Shown here piece after piece: positions 25,844 to 33,213 of a stretch of 54,362 nucleotides of DNA (its first letter is position 1; every line of letters starts with the position of its first letter). Source of the DNA: Acidiphilium sp. PA (GTDB taxonomy: Bacteria; Pseudomonadota; Alphaproteobacteria; Acetobacterales; Acetobacteraceae); the NCBI RefSeq assembly GCF_026191915.1, contig NZ_JAIMBY010000020.1:1-54362 (forward strand). The letters are read 5' to 3'. The notes beneath the pieces were generated by a model. That model was given only the letters and a program-made list of their open reading frames with translations. It had not been told where the DNA came from and ran no database searches. A program made the position numbers and the translations under genes.

Positions 25844-27160
25844 TCAATCGTGACCGAAGACCCGAACCACCTTGAACGATTGCCAGGGGTCACCCGCCGG
25901 GCCGGTCGGCGCGGCCAGCGCGAGGATCGCGGCACGGTCGAGCACCGGCCGATCGGCGCGAAGATTACGCGGGGCTGCGTGATCGCGCTGGGAGAACGGT
26001 AAGCCGAGCTTGATCGCCCGCTTCGAGACGATCGTTGGATCGCGCCGCATCACCTTGGCAAGATCGATTATCGAGACGCCTGCCGCATGGGCGATGCGGA
26101 TCAGGAGATCTTCATCCGGGGTCCAGTCCCGGCAGTAGCCATGATCCAATCCGAGGGTGAAGGCGCGGTTGTAGACGGCGGATTTCGGCCGATCGAGCAG
26201 GCCTGCGAGTTCGCCCGTCTTCATCCGGCCTCTGCCGTAATTCGCCCGGAGCATTTCATCGTCTGCCTCGCTCCAGGGGCGGCCCTGGCGTGCGCCGTTG
26301 GGCTTTGGGTGGGTGCCTGACAGGTTGAGTTCTGCGGCTTTCCAGCGGATCGAATGACGCGATCGGCCGAGCCGGTGACTGAGCGCCACCAGATTGTCGC
26401 CGGTCTGATAGGCTTGGCGCAGGAGATCGCATTCCTCCTCGATCCAGGGTCGACCCCAACCCCGGTGATAGCCGCTCGCGGCGATGAACGCCTGAAAACT
26501 GCTTTCCGCGCGAAAGGGGAATCCCTTGGCGGCGAGCTTGCGGCGGATCACCGGTTAGAGATACCCCTCCTCGGCAAGTTTGAGCGCAAGGGCCTGTTCA
26601 TCGGGATGCCAGGGCTTTGGTCCTTCTGGCCGCCGCAGACCGAGATGCGACGCCCGACTGATCACCCCGGAGCCAGGGCGGCCGAGACGCGAGGCGATCT
26701 CGGCAATCGTCGCATCTGTCGTGTAGACCGCTCGAAGAACGGCATCTTCGGCTTCCGACCACAGCGGAGGTGCCGCCTTCGTCAGACCGAGAAGCCCGGC
26801 GCGGACGTAAACAGCCGGCAGACCACGTTCAAGGCGGAGCGCAAGTGTTGCAGTCGGCACGCTGCCGTAGTCCGTGATCAGGACACGGTCCTCATCTTCG
26901 GTCCATGGCCGAAAGTTCGGGCGATAGAGGCCCAGTTCCCAGGCTTTGTCTTTCACCGTCTCGATCGTGCGACGGACGGCAATCGCGATCTCCTCCCAGG
27001 ACGCATCTGCGCCGAGCATATCCCGGAGCGTATCGAGTTCCGCCGGCATCCAACCTCGCGTGTGGTATCTGATCTCTCGCACCAGGATCATCTCTGCCGG
27101 TGTGGTTAGCACCCGGTCCGCAGTCGCGGGATCGAGCGCCACGATCTCGTAATCGCCCAT
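25844..27160 (-). pseudogene. SANT/Myb-like repeat DNA-binding protein split by an in-frame TAA
   Basis: Two open parts, 27160-26555 (201 aa) and 26551-25844 (235 aa from a GTG), are in the same frame and separated only by TAA (26555-26557) and one codon. Together they hold about seven repeats of the type W-x2-E-E/D-D-x2-L ... IA-x2-L-x-R ... A-x2-LGL, as in GcrA/Myb-type DNA-binding modules. The TAA falls inside one repeat (PWHPDEQALALKLAEEGYL, stop, then PVIRRKLAAKGFPF). The GTG has no well-spaced RBS, so this is best read as one roughly 437-codon gene with a nonsense mutation. Two separately translated proteins are the alternative. Confidence 0.7.
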
Positions 27161-27161
27161 G

Positions 27162-28523
27162 TCAGGACAAGCCCACGATGGGTGTATCGGCGATCAGGGT
27201 GCGCAGCGCCGCAGCCAGGCGCACGACGCGGCAGTCGTCGCGCGGCAGCGCGTCGATCATTCGCTCCCCGATCAGCAGATCGATCGCCTGATCGAGGATT
27301 GCCGGTTCGATCGCGAGCTTGGCGGCGATCTCCGTGGTGGTCGTGGCATTGGGAGAGATCCGCTTCAGGGTTTGGACGATCGTGCCCGCAACCGGCGCGA
27401 GGTCGTTGAGCAGGAACAGGCTGAGCGCCAGTCTGCCTCTGCGGTCGGGACGATGGTCGCTGGCCGCCGCGGCGGGCAGGCGATCGAGATCGAGCCGGTC
27501 GCGGGCGTCGGCGTCACTCATCCGTGCCCCAGGCATCGGTGTGGGTGTCGCGCCGACATGCGGGGTGGACCCGATCGCGACGTCGACCGTGACCGCCTCC
27601 CGTGCGAAGGCCGGGCCGATCGCGAAGAACCGTCCTGCCGGCAGTGTGCGCAATTGGCAGGCTTTCTGGTAGGGGAACCCGAGGAGATCACCGGCGCGCG
27701 CGACGTCCCGGTCGTAGACGTTCAGGCCGAGCAGGTGATTGTGGCATTCGCTGACCACGGAACTCGCGAGCTTCGCCAAACGCTGTGTTGCGATCACCGG
27801 TCCAAGGCCACGCTTGCGGCCCCGCGCACAGAGTTCGGTGAGGGTGGCGATCCCGAGGCGGCGGATCTCGGCGTCGCGCCCCGAAGCCGCAAGATGCGGG
27901 GCGATCAGATGGGCCTCGTCGATCGCGACCAGCATCGTGTGCGGCCAGTGTTCCCTGGGTGCGGTCAGCAGGCCGTTCAGGAAGGCGGAGGCACGGACGA
28001 TCCGTTCGTCGGGTGAGAGATCGCTCAGGTCGAGATGCACCGAGAGCCGGTGCCGCCGGGCATTGAGTGCCACGATCGCGAGCCCATCCGCAGCGACGAC
28101 GGCCGCCCGGATCGTGGGAGCGCCGATATGAGAGGCCAGGTTGGCGAACTCGGCTTCCGGATCGAGCAAGGCGATCGCCGTATGAGGATGTGCCTGCTCG
28201 ATGATATGGCGGAGCGCCATGGACTTGCCGGCGCCGGCCGATCCCTGGATCAGGCATTTGTAAGCGATCAACCGGGAGAGATCGACGTCGAGTGTCCCGC
28301 GCGGCGTCTTGCCGAGGGTGAATCGCGGCCCTTTCAGGCTCGGTGCTGGCGATGAACCGGCACGCGCGATCGTTGCGGGTGGTGGATCGGGTTCTTCGAT
28401 CATGCCGCGGTCGCGCAGCAGGGTGCGAAGCGCCGGGGTGGTCGGGAAATTATCATCGTCGGGGCGGACGATGCGCGGCCGTTCGAGCGCCTTGTCGGGC
28501 GCAGGATGTAATCTTGCGGGCAT
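27162..28523 (-). CDS. HerA/VirD4-type P-loop ATPase
   Basis: 453 aa from the ATG at 28523 (GGAG 8 nt upstream). Walker A GSAGAGKS (about residue 100), Walker B MLVAIDEAH (about 205), and RGRKRGLGPVIATQR, the motif region of HerA-like DNA translocases. The C-terminal 100 residues resemble a winged-helix (TTEIAAKLAIEPAILDQAIDLL). It probably acts as a DNA-pumping hexamer in transfer, repair or defence; no NurA-like nuclease is adjacent. It is followed by the SANT/Myb-repeat gene with 1 base between. Confidence 0.8.
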   Translation of the reverse strand: MPARLHPAPDKALERPRIVRPDDDNFPTTPALRTLLRDRGMIEEPDPPPATIARAGSSPAPSLKGPRFTLGKTPRGTLDVDLSRLIAYKCLIQGSAGAGKSMALRHIIEQAHPHTAIALLDPEAEFANLASHIGAPTIRAAVVAADGLAIVALNARRHRLSVHLDLSDLSPDERIVRASAFLNGLLTAPREHWPHTMLVAIDEAHLIAPHLAASGRDAEIRRLGIATLTELCARGRKRGLGPVIATQRLAKLASSVVSECHNHLLGLNVYDRDVARAGDLLGFPYQKACQLRTLPAGRFFAIGPAFAREAVTVDVAIGSTPHVGATPTPMPGARMSDADARDRLDLDRLPAAAASDHRPDRRGRLALSLFLLNDLAPVAGTIVQTLKRISPNATTTTEIAAKLAIEPAILDQAIDLLIGERMIDALPRDDCRVVRLAAALRTLIADTPIVGLS

Positions 28524-28570
28524 GTGATGTCTCCGGGACAGCGCCGAGGAAGGATGCGGCATGTTGAAAC

Positions 28571-28599
28571 GCCAACGCGCCCTCGTGGGGCGCGCTGGC
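28571..28599 (-). terminator. Rho-independent terminator
   Basis: On the minus strand, GCCAGCGCGCCC pairs with GGGCGCGTTGGC. One pair is G-U on this strand but would be A-C on the other, so the minus strand is the transcribed one. GTTTCAA follows. It ends the 29826-28679 unit. Confidence 0.65.
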
Positions 28600-28678
28600 A
28601 GGGTTGAATTCGTCGGAGTAATTCGGATCAGGACCGGAACGTCGCGTTCACAATGACGTCGTGGTCACAATGACGCGG

Positions 28679-29173
28679 TCAGGGAGCGGTTGTGTCTCGA
28701 TCTCGCCGTTCACGCTCATCGCGCCAATGCTGTTCGAGCGCACGGGCGATTTCGGCACGGGGTTGAACTGCGCGGAACAACGCGAAGGCTGGTGCGCCGG
28801 CGACTGCGTTTTGGTCGAGCGCTTCGAGGCTGGCTGTCACGCCGCGGTTCGGGTGTCCAGTCTCGTCGTTGTAGTCGGTAACCAGCTGACGGAAACCCGG
28901 ATGGTCACGATATTCCTGCTCGAGCCGGGCGATCCGGGCGGCGTGGTTCGGCAAGGTCTTGTCGACCGTCTCGGTCGCCGTGGCAGGCAGGTTGGGTTTC
29001 TGCGCCTGCGTTGCCTGTCGAGCCTGCGCTTTAGCCGCACGACGATCGGCAGTCTGAACCAGTTGGGTGATATCCGGCCGTGCGGTGGTCCGGCCCGATG
29101 GCGCGCGCTCACGACCATAGAGGAAGACGACAGCGCAAAGGCCAAGCCCGAGAATGAGGGTGGAACGCTTCAT
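28679..29173 (-). CDS. Membrane-anchored or exported hypothetical protein
   Basis: 164 aa. An N-terminal hydrophobic segment (STLILGLGLCAVVFLYG) serves as signal anchor, followed by an Ala/Gln/Lys-rich helical region and a second helical domain (FRQLVTDYNDETGHPNRGV; FALFRAVQPRAEIARALEQH). No family recognised. It overlaps the upstream gene by 4 bases, so the two are co-translated. Confidence 0.65.
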   Translation of the reverse strand: MKRSTLILGLGLCAVVFLYGRERAPSGRTTARPDITQLVQTADRRAAKAQARQATQAQKPNLPATATETVDKTLPNHAARIARLEQEYRDHPGFRQLVTDYNDETGHPNRGVTASLEALDQNAVAGAPAFALFRAVQPRAEIARALEQHWRDERERRDRDTTAP

Positions 29174-29826
29174 GGCACGGTGCCTATTTTCGGCCGATCG
29201 GCATCGGCTGGCAAATGAATTTCCGAACCCGGCGTTCCATCTCCGTCGATGTCGACCCAGTCCGCGTCATTGCCAAGGCTGGCTGGCAAGCAGAATATCC
29301 TGCGCTCAGACCAGTTGAAGATCGTCGCGCTGCCCAGATCCACCCAGCCGTCATCGTTGGACCAGTAGCCACCTCCCTGCCCCATCTGACTCTCGTTCGG
29401 TGAATAGATCATGAAGCGCTTGCCGGCCTGGATCATCTCGTCGATCCAGTCGCCGCAGTGAAAATCGCCGATAACCTCGCCGGCGCCGAGATCGAGGACG
29501 CAGGCCCCGCCACTGAAGGCGTCGAGGACTGGCCGCGAGCAGACATAGGCCCAGCTAAACCCCCAGCGACCGCGGAGCTTGAAGCGCTTGGCGCAGGCAA
29601 GAACGTAATTGATGACATGATCGGGATCGCCCATGCCATCACCGTCGTGGATCCAGACGCCGCACGGTGAATCCTCCATCGGGTCGGCTGCCACCTCGAA
29701 GCAGACGATATCGCCGTGTCGCGCCATCAGACGCTCATAGGCGGCAAACAGTCGCACGGAGCGGGCGGCATTGCCGGTCGAGCCGGTATCGAGCCGGCAG
29801 GAAAATCGTGTGGAATAGTCGGCCAT
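29170..29826 (-). CDS. Conserved hypothetical protein
   Basis: 218 aa, beginning just after a terminator hairpin, with CGGAGC 8 nt upstream. Soluble and rich in Trp, Gly and Asp, with repeated short acidic loops (WIHDGDGMGDPDHVINYVLA; WVDIDGDGTPGSEIHLP) that look like beta-turns but not EF-hands. FKLRGRWGFSWAYVCSRP is a likely core strand pair. Function unknown. First gene of a two-gene unit. Confidence 0.65.
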   Translation of the reverse strand: MADYSTRFSCRLDTGSTGNAARSVRLFAAYERLMARHGDIVCFEVAADPMEDSPCGVWIHDGDGMGDPDHVINYVLACAKRFKLRGRWGFSWAYVCSRPVLDAFSGGACVLDLGAGEVIGDFHCGDWIDEMIQAGKRFMIYSPNESQMGQGGGYWSNDDGWVDLGSATIFNWSERRIFCLPASLGNDADWVDIDGDGTPGSEIHLPADADRPKIGTVP

Positions 29827-29847
29827 GAGAAAAAGCTCCGTGAATGA

Positions 29848-29874
29848 AAAAGCCCGGTGCGAGATCGGGCTTTT
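29848..29874 (-). terminator. Bidirectional Rho-independent terminator
   Basis: AAAAGCCCG and CGGGCTTTT form a 9-bp stem around a 9-base loop, with T/A runs on both sides. It ends the minus-strand operon 31244-29899, and the next gene begins only 22 nt further on. Confidence 0.8.
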
Positions 29875-29898
29875 CGGAATGAGAGGGAAAGCTGACGA

Positions 29899-30171
29899 TC
29901 AGCCGCCGGGTTGGGGATGGATGCGGTCATCGTCGAACGGGACGGCCTCGATGACCTGTTCCCTGCGGCGGGCAGTGACCCGGTCGATGTAGGCGATGAT
30001 CCCTTCGCGCCGATCGTCGGTGTCGATGTGTTCGGGTTGACTGGCTGATTCCATTGCGTGTTTGGCCGCGACCTTCGCCGCCTCGATGGCCGCGGCATCG
30101 CTGTTCGCCTCGATCGCGATGCTGTCGTAGGCGCGTAGCCAGAAGCCGAGCTTCACGATGTATTCGGTCAT
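29899..30171 (-). CDS. Small conserved hypothetical protein
   Basis: 90 aa, 4-base overlap with the DUF6915-like gene upstream. The start TEYIVKLGFWLRAYDSIAIEA then a helix DAAAIEAAKVAAKHAM looks like a small beta-alpha-beta domain. Last gene of the 31244-29899 operon, just before a terminator. Function unknown. Confidence 0.65.
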   Translation of the reverse strand: MTEYIVKLGFWLRAYDSIAIEANSDAAAIEAAKVAAKHAMESASQPEHIDTDDRREGIIAYIDRVTARRREQVIEAVPFDDDRIHPQPGG

Positions 30172-30551
30172 GATCCGGTTCCTTCCAGAATGTCGCGGCC
30201 CAGCGTGCTGCGCGGTCCCATCCAGGCTTCCGGCCGGATTGCGCGCACCCAGTCCGCGAAACTTGGAATGCGACCGAGGTCTTCTTTCACGTGCTGTTCG
30301 GCGATCAGCCGGACCGGAACGATCCGGCCTGCGCTGTTGGTCAGAACGTGACCGAACACGCGCTCGGTGATGTAGATGCCGTTCGAGTGGTGGAGTGCAG
30401 CGCGGTGCCGAAAGTCGGCGACTGCTGCCTTGCTGGAATCGAGGAAGTCATGGATCGCTTGGTAGTCGTCGGGTGAGCCGCCCCACTGACGGGCGGATGA
30501 CACCGCATGGTGGTACGGGTGTGCCACGGGGCCCTCACATCTCGTGTTCAT
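30168..30551 (-). CDS. DUF6915-like protein
   Basis: 127 aa. Motifs: HPYHHAVSSARQWGG, YQAIHDFLDSSKAA, RHRAALHHSNGIYITERVFG, RLIAEQHVKEDLG and PSFADWVRAI. The dense conserved His/Asp/Glu pattern suggests a metal-binding HD-like fold. I recognise the family (DUF6915 type) by pattern, not by search. It overlaps its upstream neighbour by 17 bases. Confidence 0.7.
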   Translation of the reverse strand: MNTRCEGPVAHPYHHAVSSARQWGGSPDDYQAIHDFLDSSKAAVADFRHRAALHHSNGIYITERVFGHVLTNSAGRIVPVRLIAEQHVKEDLGRIPSFADWVRAIRPEAWMGPRSTLGRDILEGTGS

Positions 30552-31092
30552 AGTAATTTGTTTCGGTGTAGCGTTCGTTCATCTCCAGCCGGATCGTCTC
30601 GCTCTCGACATCGAATCCGCACTCACCGAATCCGCCGTCGTTGTTCTCCCATCCGTCGTGCTTTGCGCCGATGAAGTCCCAGAAGATCTCCTCGATGATG
30701 TCCTGGATCAGGGATGATTTTTCGATTTCCTGGACTTCATAGCCGGCGCAGCGCTGCCCGCTCGGTGTCTCCGAACAGGGTTCATATCGTTCTTTCATCG
30801 TAGCGAACGGATAGGGGATAGGTTCCGCCGGCAGATCGATCGGCTTTTTCTCCGCGTCGTAAGCCTCGACCGATTCGATCTGGCCGCTGTCGCCGTACCC
30901 ATCGAACGTCACGGTGACGCGCGTGATCCCGGCAGCTTTCAAGGCGCCGAACAGGATCGGTTTGGCTTTTCGCAGGATCGAGCTTTGCAGTTTCTGGAAC
31001 TCGGTATGTGCCGCCGTGTAGTCAGCAATCACCGCGGTCGCGGTGGCAACCGATGCCGGTTCGACCGTCGGTGTGGTGGAATGATCGCTCAT
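30535..31092 (-). CDS. DUF6878-like protein
   Basis: 185 aa from the ATG at 31092, which overlaps the small membrane-protein stop (ATGA). Motifs: VTVTFDGYGDSGQIESVEAY and DGWENNDGGFGECGFDVES followed by TIRLEMNERYTET, matching the DUF6878 pattern; a strongly acidic protein of unknown role. The longer frame to 31401 lies in leader copy D and is rejected. Confidence 0.7.
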   Translation of the reverse strand: MSDHSTTPTVEPASVATATAVIADYTAAHTEFQKLQSSILRKAKPILFGALKAAGITRVTVTFDGYGDSGQIESVEAYDAEKKPIDLPAEPIPYPFATMKERYEPCSETPSGQRCAGYEVQEIEKSSLIQDIIEEIFWDFIGAKHDGWENNDGGFGECGFDVESETIRLEMNERYTETNYYEHEM

Positions 31093-31244
31093 GGGGTGGT
31101 CTCCGTCTGATGGGTATGGGGGAAGAGAACGATGGTGGAGCTGCTCGCGCTGAGCAGGCCCGGCGCGATGGCGGCAGCGAGCAGGATCGCGAGAACGATC
31201 AGGAATTCGAGCGTGCCGCGCAGGGTTGTCTTGATGAGTTTCAT
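31089..31244 (-). CDS. Small single-span membrane protein, first gene of the DUF6878 operon
   Basis: 51 aa. AAAGGAAAATCC precedes the ATG at 31244. A short basic N-terminus is followed by one hydrophobic segment (LEFLIVLAILLAAAIAPGLL) and a 20-residue polar tail. Its stop overlaps the DUF6878 start (ATGA). The RBS, coupling and a near analogue at 32630-32791 support it as real. Function unknown. Confidence 0.6.
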   Translation of the reverse strand: MKLIKTTLRGTLEFLIVLAILLAAAIAPGLLSASSSTIVLFPHTHQTETTP

Positions 31245-31256
31245 GGATTTTCCTTT

Positions 31257-31409
31257 CATCTTCTTCGTGAAGATGTCCGGATCGCGGCCACGGCGGTGCC
31301 GGGCGGGACAAGGCTGCGCAAGGGTGCGGAGCGCCCGCAGCGCAGGACCAGAGCCACGCACAGCCTGCCCTCCGGGGCAGGCGAGCATGGCGAGGACCCA
31401 CGCCTTGCC
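31257..31409 (-). ncRNA. Structured leader element, copy D
   Basis: Closing stem GGCAAGGC / GCCTTGTC (31402-31409 with 31307-31314; one G-U pair and one pair flipped relative to copies B and C), CCTCGCCATGCTC box, P2 perfect GCCTGCCC-CGGA-GGGCAGGC, P3 CTGCGC / GCGCAG with inner hairpin, and a distal hairpin CATCTTC-ACGAA-GAAGATG (31257-31275) just before the RBS of the small membrane gene. Confidence 0.6.
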
Positions 31410-31451
31410 CCGCACGGACCGACCGTGGCAGCCGGGCCTACACCGATCGGT

Positions 31452-32123
31452 TCAGGCGACGGTTTGATCCACCCTCATCAACGTTGGCGTCGCTGACGTC
31501 GTGCGTTCAGCGGTTTCGATTTCAGCCGTTGCGAGCACACGTCCGCCGATCCGGTATCGGCCGCCAAGCGGATGGTCTCCGGCATCGACCGGCCGGAAAG
31601 CGAGGATCATTCGTCCCCGCCATGACATAGCTTCAGCGATGAACCTGTCGTAGCTGGCCCCATCGGTAAACCGGAGCGGGGTTGCGAACCGGATGCGGGT
31701 ACCGCTGACGATGCGCGCTTGCTGCCGCCGCACGCCGGCTTTGCGCTCCCGAGCGGCAGCAACCCGTGCCCGCCAGTCCGCCGCATATCCCGCGCCGGGC
31801 AGTTGATCGATCGGGGTCAGCAAATTCATGATCCCGACCGGGCAATCGACCTCGCAGGGACCAACCGACTCGTCCATCGACTTGTAACCGAAATCGCCAT
31901 CGCGGCCCATTTGCGTCAGGTACACATAGGCCACGGTGTATGGCGTCTGATCGGGAATGCTGATCAGCACCGCCGCATACCAGGTCGAACCGACGAAGGC
32001 GGATTTGACCACCTTGATCTCGGCTTTTCCCGGCTTGTCGGCGATCTGCTCGATTTCGCTGCGCAAAAACGCATCCTTGTCGGCGGTGCTACGACCACCG
32101 ATCGGTTGATAAAACCATCCCAT
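31452..32123 (-). CDS. DUF6927-like protein
   Basis: 223 aa from the ATG at 32123 (AAAGGAGTCCC upstream). It starts MGWFYQPIGGRS, then KIVKSAFVGSTWYAAV-like strands, YTVAYVYLTQM, and CEVDCPVGIMNLLTPIDQLP; the C-terminal third is an OB-like basic region (GTRIRFATPLRFTDGASYD). The pattern is that of DUF6927. It sits 54 nt after a terminator hairpin. Function unknown. Confidence 0.65.
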   Translation of the reverse strand: MGWFYQPIGGRSTADKDAFLRSEIEQIADKPGKAEIKVVKSAFVGSTWYAAVLISIPDQTPYTVAYVYLTQMGRDGDFGYKSMDESVGPCEVDCPVGIMNLLTPIDQLPGAGYAADWRARVAAARERKAGVRRQQARIVSGTRIRFATPLRFTDGASYDRFIAEAMSWRGRMILAFRPVDAGDHPLGGRYRIGGRVLATAEIETAERTTSATPTLMRVDQTVA

Positions 32124-32176
32124 GACGGGACTCCTTTGAGAGGGGTTAAAGCAATCCCCCACCCCGAAAACGCAAA

Positions 32177-32196
32177 GCCCGCCGATAAGGGCGGGC
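32177..32196 (-). terminator. Rho-independent terminator
   Basis: Minus strand GCCCGCC / GGCGGGC with a 6-base loop, followed by TTTGCGTTTTC. It closes the unit 32791-32238 and lies between it and the DUF6927-like gene. Confidence 0.7.
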
Positions 32197-32237
32197 CTGG
32201 CGGTTCGAGGGTGGGCAGGTGGCTGCGGATACGTGGC

Positions 32238-32633
32238 CTATTCGTATGAGGGCCGTATCCTCGGGAAATGCGTCGGCATGCTCTGGGCGCGCATGACCCG
32301 GACATCGTATTGCCCAACCGAGTTGGTCTGCGAGATGTCAGGACGGGCTTGGTTCACCTCGGGTAGTTTCATCCGCATTTGCTGCGCGTGGACGTTGGCC
32401 GCAGCGATGGTGCAGAAGCCCGCCGGGGCGGCCCCAAGGGTTTCATAGACCCACGGGTCGATCGCGAGGATGCCGGTTTGATACCACCATCCTCCTTCCT
32501 CGGGGCCGCCGTAACTCAGGTCAATCAGGAAAACCGCAACCCAGTAGAGGCCGGCCCCTTGATCATCGTCGGGACCGGACTCGTAATCGGTAGCCGTGGC
32601 CGGTGGCGCTTCGACATCAATGGTATCGATCAT
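32238..32633 (-). CDS. Conserved hypothetical protein
   Basis: 131 aa from the ATG at 32633, overlapping the small membrane-protein stop (ATGA). An acidic N-terminus precedes LYWVAVFLIDLSYGGPEEGGWWY and a helix-rich second half (FCTIAAANVHAQQMRMKLPEV) ending in an Arg-rich tail. No family recognised. The arrangement mirrors 31244-30535, a small membrane protein coupled to an acidic protein. Confidence 0.6.
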   Translation of the reverse strand: MIDTIDVEAPPATATDYESGPDDDQGAGLYWVAVFLIDLSYGGPEEGGWWYQTGILAIDPWVYETLGAAPAGFCTIAAANVHAQQMRMKLPEVNQARPDISQTNSVGQYDVRVMRAQSMPTHFPRIRPSYE

Positions 32634-32791
32634 CGCACTACCTTCCCACTCGGCAGGGTGACCGCCGGTGCGGGCAAGAGCGTGATTTCCGGCTTCGCGA
32701 GGATGACGGCGAGCAGGACGCCCCCCGTCAGAAACAAGATCACTGCGGCGAGACGTCGCATATCCAGCGATGAGATTGATTTTGATTTCAT
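32630..32791 (-). CDS. Small single-span membrane protein
   Basis: 53 aa; CTGAAGGAAAGTCAG precedes the ATG at 32791. A basic N-terminus, one hydrophobic span (LAAVILFLTGGVLLAVILA), then a short tail. Translationally coupled to the next gene. Analogue in layout to 31089-31244. Function unknown. Confidence 0.6.
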   Translation of the reverse strand: MKSKSISSLDMRRLAAVILFLTGGVLLAVILAKPEITLLPAPAVTLPSGKVVR

Positions 32792-32805
32792 CTGACTTTC
32801 CTTCA

Positions 32806-32912
32806 GTCTTCTCCTTGAAGACCCCCTCCTCCGGCCGCATCGGGGAGACCGGGGCAAGGGCGCGCCAGGGCGCCTGCGCCCGCAGCGCGGGAGCGCAGCG
32901 ACATCCCCTTGC
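32806..32912 (-). ncRNA. Structured leader element, copy E (short form)
   Basis: Closing stem GCAAGGG / CCCTTGC (32906-32912 with 32854-32860) with GC-rich inner hairpins. The CCTCGCCATGCTC box and P2 are missing. The distal hairpin GTCTTC-AAGGA-GAAGAC (32806-32822) precedes the RBS of the small membrane gene. Confidence 0.5.
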
Positions 32913-33057
32913 GGCGGTCACCCCGCATGCGGCACGAGGATTCCCATCTTGTATTTAGCCCTTGGTGCTCGGTTTTTGGTTCGGTCGTTGCTTCTATTTC
33001 CATCGGCACCGGGTCGCGGCGCACATGAACACCGTTGCCGGCGATGAGGTATCCGCT

Positions 33058-33210
33058 CTACCGGAGCAGGCCGCCGGGCCGTCGGCGCGCACGGCGGGCT
33101 TTCCATGCCAGAAATGCGTGTTTCACCCGATGGATCTGCGGTGCGAAAATATAGCCGAACGCTGCTCCGATCATCACGACCGCCACGAGATTTCTAAAAT
33201 AGTTGCTCAT
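33058..33210 (-). CDS. Small membrane protein candidate
   Basis: 50 aa reading from the ATG at 33210 to TAG at 33058. One hydrophobic stretch (NLVAVVMIGAAFGYIFAP) is followed by an Arg/Lys-rich tail (WKARRARRRPGGLLR). It starts 3 nt after the HD-domain stop. RBS GGGG is weak. Supported by position and composition only. Confidence 0.45.
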   Translation of the reverse strand: MSNYFRNLVAVVMIGAAFGYIFAPQIHRVKHAFLAWKARRARRRPGGLLR

Positions 33211-33213
33211 CGC

